From contig NZ_RQHS01000005.1 in assembly GCF_004770895.1 (NCBI RefSeq), positions 828,656 through 892,655 of the forward strand: 64,000 nucleotides of DNA, in the 5' to 3' direction. Below the pieces are notes generated by a model. That model worked only from the letters and a program-made list of their open reading frames with translations. It did not search any database and was not told the DNA's origin. Below, in pieces: positions 38,319-47,013 of the stretch (the first letter of the stretch is position 1; each line of letters starts with the position of its first letter). The position numbers were made by a program, and so were the translations under genes. Origin of the DNA: Leptospira dzoumogneensis (GTDB lineage: Bacteria > Spirochaetota > Leptospiria > Leptospirales > Leptospiraceae).

Positions 38319-39097
38319 AAGACTCCAGATTTCTATTCGATCTGAAAAGAAAGTTCCGCTATATCTTGGAAGAAGTGGAGAAGAATACCTACGACCAAGA
38401 TTCTGAAGTCAGAGAATTAGAAACACTCTGGGAAGAAATGTTCGATGTAGCTTCCCGTAACGATACTCCTTATTTTAAAGCCAGACTTTCCAATCTAAAA
38501 AGACAGTTGGATGGTTTTGTCCGTAACAAGGCTTACGAAAAACAAGAATTCGATCGTATTTATAGACAATTAGAGAAGATACGTAAAGACGATACTGTAG
38601 AATTTTTAGACGAGTCCATGCGTTCCACATTAGGAAGGATCGCCGAAAATACAAATCGAGTTTCAGCTAACGTATCCGTGGCGGGGCTGGAGCCGGGTTC
38701 CTTGAGTGGGATACCTCTACTTCTCACATTTAGATGCGGTACAGTCCATTTTATAGTAAAATCCGGTCCTAAAAAGATATTCAGGAACGTACATAGAAAC
38801 AAGGACAAGGTACTCTACGAAGGAAAAAAATACCCTATCTTCCCGAGCAGATCCATATACTTTTCTTGGGAAGGAGAAGGTAGAGCCTGGGAAACGGAAC
38901 CTGGGTCCTTACTCATGATCCGTTATCCGGAAGGGAATCGATTTTTTAGATGCGACGCTTTAGGAGACACATTCCGTATTCCTGAAGATACTTTTAAAAG
39001 AAGATTACAACCTACCGATAAACAATCCTCAGAGATCCGTTATTATTTCCGCAAGGCGGGAATTCGGTATTATTATATTCCCCAAAAAGGGGAGTGA
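38306..39097 (+). CDS. Unknown protein with helical N-terminus and beta-rich C-terminus
   Basis: 263 residues, no signal peptide or membrane segment. The first 115 residues are strongly charged and helical (KRKFRYILEEVEKNTYDQDSEV onwards), likely a coiled coil; from PLLLTFRCGTVHFIVKSG on the protein is beta-rich with paired basic residues. The strand order faintly resembles a CheW-like fold, but no diagnostic motif is present and I would not assign it. It is 63 bases after rodA and may be the tail of that operon; see the leader frame and hairpin over its start. Confidence 0.6.
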   Translation: MERVKDSRFLFDLKRKFRYILEEVEKNTYDQDSEVRELETLWEEMFDVASRNDTPYFKARLSNLKRQLDGFVRNKAYEKQEFDRIYRQLEKIRKDDTVEFLDESMRSTLGRIAENTNRVSANVSVAGLEPGSLSGIPLLLTFRCGTVHFIVKSGPKKIFRNVHRNKDKVLYEGKKYPIFPSRSIYFSWEGEGRAWETEPGSLLMIRYPEGNRFFRCDALGDTFRIPEDTFKRRLQPTDKQSSEIRYYFRKAGIRYYYIPQKGE

Positions 39098-39169
39098 TCA
39101 CCTAACACTACCACAACGTAATTTGGTTTGCAATTTTAAGGATATCGGAGAAAATCCGAGACCTTTACG

Positions 39170-40252
39170 ATGCAATACAATACTTCTTTCTGGGATAATT
39201 GGACATTCGAAAGCCTTTTCGATCTATTTTCAAAGGGGCCGGACTTCTCGAATTCTAAAGTATTAAAAATAAATAAAGAAACAAATTCTTATGATTGGAC
39301 TGAGATCTGCACTGCGTGCGTTCAGATTGAAAGTTTATTTCATTTGATCAATGAACTTGTTCTAAGAGAAAAAATATTCTACGACCAAAAATTCTCCGCA
39401 GGCTGGAATTCCTTCGAAAGCCTGGACTCCTTGGACGGAAATCTTTTAGTTTCTGTCGATATTCCCACTGATGAACCCGAGGTGAAAGATTCCAGGAACG
39501 AGGCCTTAAAATTATTATGTGCCACGGACCTGATGAAAAAACACCAGGAAGAAAATCTGCTTGGCTATAGGGAGAACAAACAATCCCCCCACGACTATTT
39601 CAGTCAGGTGGTTTGGGGAGCCGCGGGAAATTTAGGAAGAAGTACATTTTTAGGTGCACATTATGTGGCTCATCCAATCCGTGCTTCTCTATTGGAACAA
39701 GTACCTTTATTCAAACCAAGCACGGATATCAATTCAGAAGTAAAAGAGTGGATAGACGAAGAAAGAGTGAAGGTATTCACAAGCCTCACTCCAGTCGGAA
39801 GAATGAATAATTTTCAACTGATCCTTCCTCCTTTGGTGACTGAGGTGATAGGATCTTCCTCTTCCCTCTCCGAGATCATACCTGCAGCGATGGAGACCAG
39901 AGAAAAATACAAAAAGTTCAGGGAATGGATCGGAGAATACCAAACCGCATTAGAAAGTGAAAACCCTGCTCAGATCTCTAAGTTTAAAAAAACATTATAT
40001 AATGTAAGCCAAGATCTGGAAAAGATGAGAAAACCAGGAGAATTAGGAGATACTAAAGTGGGGATGTCCTATATCGGCCTGAGTATTCCGACCCCAAAAA
40101 TCCCGGATCTTCGTAAATTTTTCGGGATCAGAAGTGCACTCAATAAACTTCTACTCAACCCAAAGGGAGAGAAAACTCTGCTAAAACTATTGCAATGGTT
40201 TGGATGTGAAAAAGGGGAAGAGCTGGAAAAGATTAGGAAATATTTTATATAA
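39170..40252 (+). CDS. Unknown cytoplasmic protein, 360 residues
   Basis: No recognised domain. The N-terminus is acidic and aromatic (FWDNWTFESLFDLF). A central segment contains DYFSQVVWGAAGNLGRSTFLGAHYVAHPI, with Gly and His residues that could form a site, followed by a helical region and a Lys-rich C-terminal domain ending LLKLLQWFGCEKGEELEKI. No signal peptide. It follows the previous gene by 72 bases on the same strand and converges on the DUF1858 gene. The ATG at 39170 has only a weak ribosome site (CGAGACC). Confidence 0.65.
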   Translation: MQYNTSFWDNWTFESLFDLFSKGPDFSNSKVLKINKETNSYDWTEICTACVQIESLFHLINELVLREKIFYDQKFSAGWNSFESLDSLDGNLLVSVDIPTDEPEVKDSRNEALKLLCATDLMKKHQEENLLGYRENKQSPHDYFSQVVWGAAGNLGRSTFLGAHYVAHPIRASLLEQVPLFKPSTDINSEVKEWIDEERVKVFTSLTPVGRMNNFQLILPPLVTEVIGSSSSLSEIIPAAMETREKYKKFREWIGEYQTALESENPAQISKFKKTLYNVSQDLEKMRKPGELGDTKVGMSYIGLSIPTPKIPDLRKFFGIRSALNKLLLNPKGEKTLLKLLQWFGCEKGEELEKIRKYFI

Positions 40253-40269
40253 TAAAATCGCGATAAAGA

Positions 40270-40301
40270 AGAAGGCCCGAAGGCGGAGAGATTACTCTCC
40301 G
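40270..40301 (-). terminator. Terminator-like double hairpin at the DUF1858 stop codon
   Basis: Read on the minus strand, CGGAGAG-TAAT-CTCTCCG is a perfect 7-bp stem whose loop contains the stop codon of the DUF1858 gene, followed by GCC-TTCG-GGC, a stable UUCG-type tetraloop, and then CTTCTTCTTTATC. The T-rich tail is broken, so efficiency is uncertain. On the plus strand the same stem could end the 39170-40252 transcript. Confidence 0.45.
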
Positions 40302-40516
40302 TCCTCGAGTAGATTGTTCAGACTATCTAGAAGAACATCCACTTCTACACCGTAGCCCATACAAACTTGCTCGATAGTTTCGAGTTCGTTGATGGAACAA
40401 TGAGAGCATCCGCCTAAATGATAGCTAGAGAATACCAATCCTGCTTCAGGATGAAGACCGATCGCTTCGCCTACCGTCATTTCTTTAAAAAATCTTGGCT
40501 TGACCGCTTCCGACAT
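40292..40516 (-). CDS. DUF1858-type small protein with CxxC
   Basis: 74 residues. The segment MTVGEAIGLHPEAGLVFSSY followed by LGGCSHC (Cys37, Cys40) and a Leu/Glu-rich helix with VEVDVLLDSLN matches DUF1858, the small domain often called hybrid-cluster-protein-associated redox disulfide. Such proteins probably bind a metal or do disulfide chemistry; a specific role is unknown. An AGGAG ribosome site lies 9 bases before the ATG. It diverges from the PTPS/QueD homologue. Confidence 0.8.
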   Translation of the reverse strand: MSEAVKPRFFKEMTVGEAIGLHPEAGLVFSSYHLGGCSHCSINELETIEQVCMGYGVEVDVLLDSLNNLLEDGE

Positions 40517-40582
40517 GGGGAAAATCTCCTAAGTACTGGTTTAAGTTCCAGTATATAGACTCCCTAGGCCAAAGTCAATTCC

Positions 40583-40987
40583 ATGTTTTTTCAAGAAACC
40601 GGCAAATTCTATATTCGTATCGAAGAAAGGTTCGAATCTTCTCATTATCTCTATAAATACTTCCCTGATGGCTCGGATGAGCCGATTCACGGCCATTCCT
40701 TCAAGGTAGAAGTCTATCTCTCCGGCCAAAAGAATATCGGGGAAGACGGGATCAGTTTCGATTTTTTAACCTCAAAACGTAAGCTCAAAGAGTTAGTGGC
40801 TGAGTTAGACCATATTCTGATCAATGATCATGCGGATTTCCAAAAGACAAATCCAACTTCTGAGAATATGGCCCGTTGGTTTTATCATGGCTTAAAGGAT
40901 AGCGTGGCTGAAGCTCAGGGTAAAGTAGATCGGATCGTCATTCACGAAGGCCCGGAAAACTTGGCGTATTACGAGCCGATTTCCTGA
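40583..40987 (+). CDS. 6-pyruvoyltetrahydropterin synthase/QueD homologue lacking the Cys
   Basis: 134 residues, the family length. Zinc ligands are His21 (FESSHYL), His36 and His38 (IHGHSF); also LDHILIND (Asp76-His77), NPTSENMARW and the pterin-binding Glu122 in IHEGPENLAYY. The catalytic Cys expected four residues before HGH is replaced by acidic residues (SDEPIHGH, Asp32-Glu33). PTPS-III enzymes, which replace FolB in folate synthesis, carry an acidic residue near this place, so a folate role is as likely as queuosine synthesis. Ribosome site is weak. Confidence 0.85.
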   Translation: MFFQETGKFYIRIEERFESSHYLYKYFPDGSDEPIHGHSFKVEVYLSGQKNIGEDGISFDFLTSKRKLKELVAELDHILINDHADFQKTNPTSENMARWFYHGLKDSVAEAQGKVDRIVIHEGPENLAYYEPIS

Positions 40988-41153
40988 CCCATAGGGAAGG
41001 AAATTCCCGGAGGGTAACTGAGCGAAGCGAAGTTAAATCTTAAATCAAACAAACTGCATCAAAATCAGCATAACCGTTTCCTGACTTACGTAGGAACTCC
41101 TAGATCGCACTCAGAGTCCGTGTAGGAGCTCCAACAACGCGACTTCTATAGAA
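40988..41153. repeat. Intergenic stretch with dispersed repeat units
   Basis: ACTGAGCGAAGCGAAGTTAA (41019-41038) and the following AAATCAAACAAACTGCA reappear in altered form at 63440-63486 (GACTGAGCAAAGCGAAGCTAA, then AAACCAAACAAGCAGCTGCA). Further on, TAGGAACTCCTA and TGTAGGAGCTCCAAC (41091-41133) belong to the palindromic GGAGTTCC family. No gene is seen here. Confidence 0.5.
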
Positions 41154-41564
41154 TCAAACTTTGCCGTACGTAAAAAGAAAAACCAAATTCGCCACCGCAT
41201 AAGAGATCGTGAAATAAAAGCCGATGCGTAAAGGCCTCGGAAGCCTCATCACTCCGCAAAGAACAAAGTGGACCGCTAAAAAACAAAGAGCCAAAGTATT
41301 GGTCCAAAGAACCGCCTTTACCGGTTCAGAGTCCGCTCCGTATAAAAGAAGAAGGACCGTAGGCAATAACCCCAGAAAACTCATGAACCCGCCGGTGGCG
41401 ATCCAAACCATTAGGATCATTCTGGACTGTCTTTCGTCCGGATGCTGGAAGACCGAGATTGCGCCTCCCACTACTAACTGGTGCAGAAAACCGTGGAATG
41501 CGTAGACCAAACTTACGCATAAAAATAGGATCGTAGGCAGGTTGAGATGATTCAGGTCTGACAA
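41154..41564 (-). CDS. Four-helix membrane protein of unknown function
   Basis: 136 residues, four evenly spaced hydrophobic segments with short charged loops (HPDERQSRMI, MRLPRPLR). The proposed TTG start has a GGAG ribosome site 8 bases upstream; the next ATG would remove the first membrane segment, so TTG is preferred. No enzymatic motif is visible. Convergent with the PTPS gene and divergent from acetoacetyl-CoA synthetase. Family not recognised. Confidence 0.6.
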   Translation of the reverse strand: MSDLNHLNLPTILFLCVSLVYAFHGFLHQLVVGGAISVFQHPDERQSRMILMVWIATGGFMSFLGLLPTVLLLLYGADSEPVKAVLWTNTLALCFLAVHFVLCGVMRLPRPLRIGFYFTISYAVANLVFLFTYGKV

Positions 41565-41673
41565 CTGGAACTCCGGACTTTTATCGACTCACAAATCTTA
41601 CGGGACGGCTTTCACTTCACAACTAATTTACTGTTGACCTTCGATTGAAAAAAACGAAGATAACAGGCCGGAC

Positions 41674-43638
41674 ATGAATCAAACCCTTTGGACTCCCAGT
41701 CCCGAACTCATTCAAAACTCAAGACTTACTGAATTCCAAAATTTTGCAGAACAAAAGATCGGTAAAAAATTCCTGAACTACTCAGAGTTACATTCCTGGT
41801 CTGTGGAATTCCCCGAAAAATTTTGGGGGCTGCTTTGGGAGTTTGCTCCAGTCATCCATTCCAAAACGTACGACGAAGTGATCCGCCCTGGAAAAACTTT
41901 TAGAGAGGCTCAATTCTTTCCGGGAGCAAAACTGAACTTCGCCCAAAATTTACTTCGAAAAAAAGACGATACGATCGCTATCTTTTACAGGGGAGAAAAC
42001 GGAGCGGAGAAGAGCCTGGCCTATTCCGAACTTTATAAAAATGTAGGAGCGCTTGCCGCCTATTTTAGATCGGAAGGTGTGGTGCCTGGGGATAGGATCG
42101 CAGGACTCATGCCGAATGTTCCGGATACGGTTCTTGCAATGTTAGCTGCCACAAGTATCGGAGCAGTTTGGACTTCTTGTTCTCCCGATTTTGGGGTTAA
42201 AGGAGTTTTGGATCGATTCGGTCAGATCAAACCTAAAATTCTGATTACCACGGATCGATATGAATTTAAAGGAAAGTCACTTCCACTTGCGGCGATTGTG
42301 CAAGAGATCTCTTCCCAGCTTTCCGATCTGAAAAAGATCCTAGTTTCTGAATATCCCAGTTTAGGATCAGGCGATCGGAAGAATATCACGGATGGATTTC
42401 CTAAAAATTCGATCCCATTACAAGGATCTTATGGATCTTTTTTGGGCCAGGACCCTGAGTTTTACCAAACAACTTTTGATCATCCTGTTTATATCATGTA
42501 TTCTTCCGGAACAACCGGACTTCCAAAATGTATGGTCCAAGGTTCCGGGGTTTTCCTGAATCATTGGAAAGAACTCGCACTACATACGGATCTGAAAGAA
42601 GGCGATGGGATCTTCTACTATACAACCTGCGGATGGATGATGTGGAACTGGTTGGTAAGTTCTCTTTCTATCGGTGCTGCAATACATTTATTCGATGGAA
42701 ATCCATTTCATCCTGATCCTGGAGTATTATTCCGTTATGTTTCCGATCGTAATGTGAAAGTATTCGGGGTAGGAGCTAAGTATATTCTCAGCTTGGAGAA
42801 GGAAAAATACAAACCGAGCGTGGATCTATCTTCCGTAAAAGCGGTACTTTCCACAGGATCCCCTTTGCCTGGATACGGATTCGAATATGTATACGAATCT
42901 TGGAAGAAGGATCTAAGACTTTCCTCTATTTCAGGAGGAACAGATCTGAATGGATGTTTTGCATTAGGAAATCCTAATTTACCAGTACATTCCGGAGAAT
43001 TACAATCCTTGGGCCTCGGGATGTCCGTTCAAATTTTTGATGATTCCGGAAAACCGGTCCAAGGACAAAAAGGAGAGTTGGTTTGCACAAAACCATTTCC
43101 TTCTATGCCATTGGAATTTTGGAATGATCCGGACGGTAAAAAATACCTAGGAGCTTATTTCGATACGTATCCGAATATATGGAGACATGGTGATTTTGCA
43201 GAAATTCTTTCGAATGGGGGAATGGTAGTATACGGAAGATCGGATGCTACTTTGAATCCTGGAGGAGTTCGTATCGGAACCGCCGATCTATACAGTCTAC
43301 TCGAAACCATTTTAGAAATCGCAGATTCTGTAGTGATCGGACAAGAATGGAAGGATGACGTAAGAGTCGTTCTATTCTTAAAGATGGTCCCAGGTGCGGT
43401 CTTAGATCCTACATTCGAGTCCAAGATCAAAAAGGAAATTAAGGACAAGGTTTCCCCTCGTCACGTTCCATCTAAGATCATCCAAGTAGCAGATATTCCT
43501 TATACACGAAACATGAAGAAGGTAGAGATCGCGGTTAAGAAGACTGTGCAAGGAGAAGTCGTCACGAATCAAGATGCTCTGATCAATCCTGAATCATTAG
43601 AATATTATAAAAATATCCCACAGTTGCAGACGGATTGA
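41674..43638 (+). CDS. Acetoacetyl-CoA synthetase
   Basis: 654 residues. AMP-forming ligase with the adenylate loop MYSSGTTGLPKCMVQG, the A5 region SGGTDLNGCF, GVRIGTADLY with WRHGDFAEI, and the A10 region PYTRNMKKVEIAVKK whose Lys is needed for adenylation. The N-terminal block TEFQNFAEQKIGKKFLNYSELHSWSVEFPE is typical of acetoacetyl-CoA rather than acetyl-CoA synthetases. It activates acetoacetate for ketone-body use, PHB-type metabolism or sterol-like routes. Stand-alone gene with its own promoter region (41565-41673). Confidence 0.9.
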   Translation: MNQTLWTPSPELIQNSRLTEFQNFAEQKIGKKFLNYSELHSWSVEFPEKFWGLLWEFAPVIHSKTYDEVIRPGKTFREAQFFPGAKLNFAQNLLRKKDDTIAIFYRGENGAEKSLAYSELYKNVGALAAYFRSEGVVPGDRIAGLMPNVPDTVLAMLAATSIGAVWTSCSPDFGVKGVLDRFGQIKPKILITTDRYEFKGKSLPLAAIVQEISSQLSDLKKILVSEYPSLGSGDRKNITDGFPKNSIPLQGSYGSFLGQDPEFYQTTFDHPVYIMYSSGTTGLPKCMVQGSGVFLNHWKELALHTDLKEGDGIFYYTTCGWMMWNWLVSSLSIGAAIHLFDGNPFHPDPGVLFRYVSDRNVKVFGVGAKYILSLEKEKYKPSVDLSSVKAVLSTGSPLPGYGFEYVYESWKKDLRLSSISGGTDLNGCFALGNPNLPVHSGELQSLGLGMSVQIFDDSGKPVQGQKGELVCTKPFPSMPLEFWNDPDGKKYLGAYFDTYPNIWRHGDFAEILSNGGMVVYGRSDATLNPGGVRIGTADLYSLLETILEIADSVVIGQEWKDDVRVVLFLKMVPGAVLDPTFESKIKKEIKDKVSPRHVPSKIIQVADIPYTRNMKKVEIAVKKTVQGEVVTNQDALINPESLEYYKNIPQLQTD

Positions 43639-43719
43639 TTTCGGGGCTGGGATTTTAGATCTTTCGGACCTTCTTCTTCCCTTTTGGCGATAAAAAATAA
43701 GGTCCACTTGTTTGAACTT

Positions 43720-44055
43720 CTACCTTTCGGAAAAAGAAGTTTCTATGATCAGATCCGTATTTTCCCAGAGATATTCCGTTTCGATGGGAGAAGCCAGATA
43801 TTGTGCGGAGTTTTGTGAATTTGAATAATTATCTTCGGATTCTCTCAAACTACGCACATAAAAAGTAGCAAGCCCCGCTAATCCTAAAAGTAGAACCGCA
43901 GCGATTGCCGCCTGCCATGCGAACATTTTGTTAATTGTTTTTTGAGTTTCCGCTTTGGAGATTACCTTGCCTGCAATCCTTTTAGCAAGATCGGGATCTT
44001 TCAGTAAGGAACCGATTTTTTGTTCTATTTCGGGATCGATATGTTGTTCTTTCAT
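43720..44055 (-). CDS. Putative anti-sigma factor, single membrane segment
   Basis: 111 residues from the ATG at 44055, which overlaps the ECF sigma stop codon by 4 bases. A short cytoplasmic part (MKEQHIDPEIEQKIGSLLKDPDL) precedes one membrane segment (AWQAAIAAVLLLGLAGLATFYV) and a periplasmic tail of about 45 residues. No zinc-binding HxxxCxxC motif, so the anti-sigma label rests on size, topology and position after the sigma gene. Confidence 0.55.
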   Translation of the reverse strand: MKEQHIDPEIEQKIGSLLKDPDLAKRIAGKVISKAETQKTINKMFAWQAAIAAVLLLGLAGLATFYVRSLRESEDNYSNSQNSAQYLASPIETEYLWENTDLIIETSFSER

Positions 44056-44588
44056 TTCTCTTCTTTCCCTTTCCGATTGGAATTTGCGAACCGGGACAAC
44101 CATTCTTTTGCTCTGGAGATCCTGGACTTGACTGTTCCTTCGGAGATATCCAATTTTTTAGCGATCGATTCCATCTTCTCGCCGCCCAACCTAAGTATCA
44201 TAGTTTCTTTATATGGAGAAGGCAAGAGATTAATTTGAGATTCCATCCATTTACGTTTGTCCGGATCAGGTTCGATCGCCGCAATATCTTGTTCTTTTTT
44301 TTCTGAAACTTTTATCTCAGCCTGTAGTTTTGAATAAGCTCTTCCTTCTCTATTCCATTTTCGGATCGCTCTTCTGCATTCGTTCCTGGCCGCAACGTAT
44401 AACCAACGATTTGCATCTTGAGGATCCAGAGAAGGTTTGTTTTTGAACTTAAGATAATATCTCAAGTGCGTATCTTGGACCAGGTCCTCGACTAAAGAAG
44501 CCATCCCGGGCAAAATATGCCTGCGGATGGATTTGAGGACGGTCTCCTTACTGGATCCTATGATCCGGATTAATTCTGGTTCCGTCAT
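44052..44588 (-). CDS. ECF-type RNA polymerase sigma factor
   Basis: 178 residues. Region 2 is recognisable in VEDLVQDTHLRYYLKF and ANRWLYVAARNECRRAIRKW; region 4 in LPSPYKETMILRLGGEKMESIAKKLDISEGTVKSRISRAKEWL (a helix-turn-helix, here split for reading). It lies 5 bases after the Spy-like gene and overlaps the putative anti-sigma gene, so the three form one operon. It likely drives its own promoter, though no clear GGAAC/CGTC pair was found upstream of 45235. Confidence 0.88.
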   Translation of the reverse strand: MTEPELIRIIGSSKETVLKSIRRHILPGMASLVEDLVQDTHLRYYLKFKNKPSLDPQDANRWLYVAARNECRRAIRKWNREGRAYSKLQAEIKVSEKKEQDIAAIEPDPDKRKWMESQINLLPSPYKETMILRLGGEKMESIAKKLDISEGTVKSRISRAKEWLSRFANSNRKGKEEK

Positions 44589-44593
44589 TCTAT

Positions 44594-45235
44594 CTATCTA
44601 TAGTCCGGTCCAAAACTTAAGTCGCTGATAAAGATTTGATCTCGGGCTTCAAGAACCTGGCCATTTATGGACAGGTTCTTACAGTCTCTGTCTCCTGGAG
44701 GAGGTCCGGGAGGCGGACCGTGATGATGGGGAGGAAAGTCCCTTCTTTCTTTGATCCTGTTCAATCTTTCCTTATGGAGTTGATTCAGTTTTTGTTTTTG
44801 TTCCGGATTCAGAATCGATTCGAATTCCAGTCTTCCTTGTATATGCAAAAATCTTAATTCTAATTGTATGTCGCTGATCTCTTTCAGTTTGGATTTTACC
44901 GCAGCCAGATCTACTTTAGGGGATTCTAATAGTTTACGCAGGGATTCATGAAGAGCAGGCAACTTCTCTCCCATACTGCGGCTTACATTCAATCTTTTGT
45001 CTGTCGCCGCCTTAGCTTTTTCGATCTGTTCTTTTGTGAGAGAAAGTTCTTTGGAGAATCTTTCAAAATTTCTATCTTCTCTTTCTCTTGGGCCAGGGCC
45101 TCCTCCGGGTATAAAGAAGTCGAACGGTTCCGGACCGAATGGCGGAGGTGGAGGAGGGGGTTCCGCAAATAAGGAATTCCCTGATCCTAAAACCAGTAAA
45201 AGAAAAAAGAGTAATTTAAGTTTTTTAAGATCCAA
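44594..45235 (-). CDS. Spy/CpxP-like periplasmic protein with Pro-rich segments
   Basis: 213 residues from a TTG at 45235, with AGGTGATC upstream. A signal peptide (LLFFLLLVLGSGNSLFA) leads to a Pro-rich stretch, then a helical LTxxQ domain (LSLTKEQIEKAKAATDKR ... LNPEQKQKLNQLHKERLN) as in Spy, CpxP and the metal-resistor CnrX/ZraP, then a His/Pro-rich tail (FPPHHHGPPPGPPPG) that could bind metal. Position before an ECF sigma and an anti-sigma-like gene recalls CnrYXH. Sensing of metal or envelope damage is inference. Confidence 0.75.
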   Translation of the reverse strand: MDLKKLKLLFFLLLVLGSGNSLFAEPPPPPPPFGPEPFDFFIPGGGPGPREREDRNFERFSKELSLTKEQIEKAKAATDKRLNVSRSMGEKLPALHESLRKLLESPKVDLAAVKSKLKEISDIQLELRFLHIQGRLEFESILNPEQKQKLNQLHKERLNRIKERRDFPPHHHGPPPGPPPGDRDCKNLSINGQVLEARDQIFISDLSFGPDYR

Positions 45236-45266
45236 GTGATCACCTGCTATTTCTGACGAATTATTT

Positions 45267-46001
45267 TTATTGTGTGGTACTAGTGCTGGAAGAACTTCCG
45301 GAAGAAATCGTACTACTTGTACAATTCACTTCTCCTTTGATACTGACAGAAGGACCTGAAACATTCTGTGTATTATAACAGGTCTCTCCGTCTTGGGTAT
45401 AACACATACTTGTAGAAGTTGCGGAAGTACAATTGATATTATCCACAGTATAACATTGGGTAAGAGAAAGAGCTACACTTCCGCTGGAAACTGCTGTGCC
45501 CACCAGATCCAGATCCACTGTAAGATAAGAAAGAGCCTGGGAACTGGAAACGCTTGTATCCACAGGAACTCCACTTCCTCCCCAATAAATTTTACCGTAA
45601 TTAGAAACAACCGCAGATGTTCCTATTCCACCCGAATAAGAGAAACCTTGCGTGGAATCGATAGAACCTTGGTTTTGGGTAGCATCGTATAAGAACTTGA
45701 GATAAAGATATTCACCTGTCTTAAAGTATAATCTTGTGATCACCGTATAAAGGTTCGTGGTGCTTGTACTTGTAGTAGTCGTGGTAGTGCTTGTGCTGGA
45801 AGAACTATAAGGAGTGGCAGTCCCACAGCTTGCGGTCTTGTCCATGTCCAATTCCCCATCTATATTAAAAGCAACCCCGTCCCCAAAAACGGTTAAACTT
45901 ACTTTATCCGCATCCCTATTCTCACAGGATAAAAAACAAAATAAGAAAAATACGATATAGGTCTGTGGGTTTTGTATATTGGATCGGTTGAAAGGATTCA
46001 A
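45267..46001 (-). CDS. Ser/Thr-rich lipoprotein of unknown function
   Basis: 244 residues. A hydrophobic stretch ends in FLSCENRD with Cys26 as probable lipid site. After a short beta segment comes a Thr/Ser run (SSSSTSTTTTTTSTSTT), a beta-rich middle and a Cys-containing region with YTVDNINC, MCYTQDGETCYN and EVNC, then a Ser/Thr-rich end. The low-complexity runs look like surface linkers. The start is TTG without a good ribosome site, so the 5' end is uncertain. A gap of 31 bases separates it from the Spy-like gene. Confidence 0.6.
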   Translation of the reverse strand: MNPFNRSNIQNPQTYIVFFLFCFLSCENRDADKVSLTVFGDGVAFNIDGELDMDKTASCGTATPYSSSSTSTTTTTTSTSTTNLYTVITRLYFKTGEYLYLKFLYDATQNQGSIDSTQGFSYSGGIGTSAVVSNYGKIYWGGSGVPVDTSVSSSQALSYLTVDLDLVGTAVSSGSVALSLTQCYTVDNINCTSATSTSMCYTQDGETCYNTQNVSGPSVSIKGEVNCTSSTISSGSSSSTSTTQ

Positions 46002-46158
46002 AATAAGATTCCAGGATTCTCTATATATAAGTAAACCCGGAGCAGTAAAAACGTTCCCTGATTCTTACTAAAAATCCATATTTATCGGATCGACTCGAGT
46101 ATGATAGAACCCTGATTTTTCCCTTGATCCATAAGGGCTAAAAAAATATAAAAGAACG

Positions 46159-46995
46159 GTGTTTCGAATATTCGGACTTCTATTTTCGTTTTTTATATTT
46201 TCTCCCGTATTCGCACAAGGTATCTCGGGCTCTCGTTTGGAAGAAATCCAGAAAAGGGGAGAATTGAGGGTTACTGGAAATCGTAACTTCGACCCGTTTT
46301 ATATCTCAGATCCAAAAGACGGTTTTCCGGGATTCGATGCGGAGTTAGGTAAAAAATATGCCGAGTTCTTGGGAGTAAAATACACGTTCACAAATCGGCC
46401 CGAGTTCGAAGATTTCGCGGAAGCGATCAAGACAGGCGAAGCGGATATCGCGTTTTCAGGTTTAAGTTCTACATTAGAAAGATCTAAAAAAGGAAGTTTC
46501 AGTTCTCCTTATTTGGTTTCTACAACAGGTGCATTGGTAAATAAGAATGCACTTCCTCCTCCTCCGGAAGGAAATATCATCACAACGGTATATTTCAGAA
46601 GTGTAAAGGACCTGGACAGCGTAAGCGGGCTTAGTTTTTCGGTTAGAGCATTTTCCGCCAGCCATGAATTTCTTTTGAGTATTTTTCCGAATTCCAGGAT
46701 ATTCACTTACGGTTCCATGGAAAGCGCTTGGAATTCGGTGAAAGAAGGACAGGCGAATTGTTTCGTGGGAGATTCTCTTTATATCAGGGGTTTATTACTC
46801 AAACAAAGAAGTATTTTATCTAATTTTAGGGCGCTTATAGAATCCACTCAGGAAAATCATGTGAGCGCTTTACTTCCCAAAGGAGATATTTACTTCTCCC
46901 GTAATTTTGAATTTTTCCTGTCGGAACTCAGGCGAACTGGAGAATTAAAAAGTTTGGAGGATAAGTATTTTAACAGAAGCGACTGGGTAAAATAA
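46159..46995 (+). CDS. Periplasmic solute-binding protein, family 3
   Basis: 278 residues from a GTG start. Signal peptide (FGLLFSFFIFSPVFAQ) then LEEIQKRGELRVTGNRNFDPFYI, GFPGFDAELGKKYAEFLGV, and GEADIAFSGLSSTLERSK, the pattern of amino-acid-type SBP_bac_3 proteins. No transporter genes are adjacent, so it may act as a sensor or as a shared subunit. It is 18 bases upstream of the ferredoxin-MBL gene and probably co-transcribed. Ligand unknown. Confidence 0.85.
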   Translation: MFRIFGLLFSFFIFSPVFAQGISGSRLEEIQKRGELRVTGNRNFDPFYISDPKDGFPGFDAELGKKYAEFLGVKYTFTNRPEFEDFAEAIKTGEADIAFSGLSSTLERSKKGSFSSPYLVSTTGALVNKNALPPPPEGNIITTVYFRSVKDLDSVSGLSFSVRAFSASHEFLLSIFPNSRIFTYGSMESAWNSVKEGQANCFVGDSLYIRGLLLKQRSILSNFRALIESTQENHVSALLPKGDIYFSRNFEFFLSELRRTGELKSLEDKYFNRSDWVK

Positions 46996-47013
46996 AGAAA
47001 CAGTCTAATTCTT

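Noticed and set aside
43639..43719. GGACC/GGTCC inverted repeat after acetoacetyl-CoA synthetase
   Set aside because: Arms of only 5 bases, 30 bases apart and no T-run, so not a convincing terminator.
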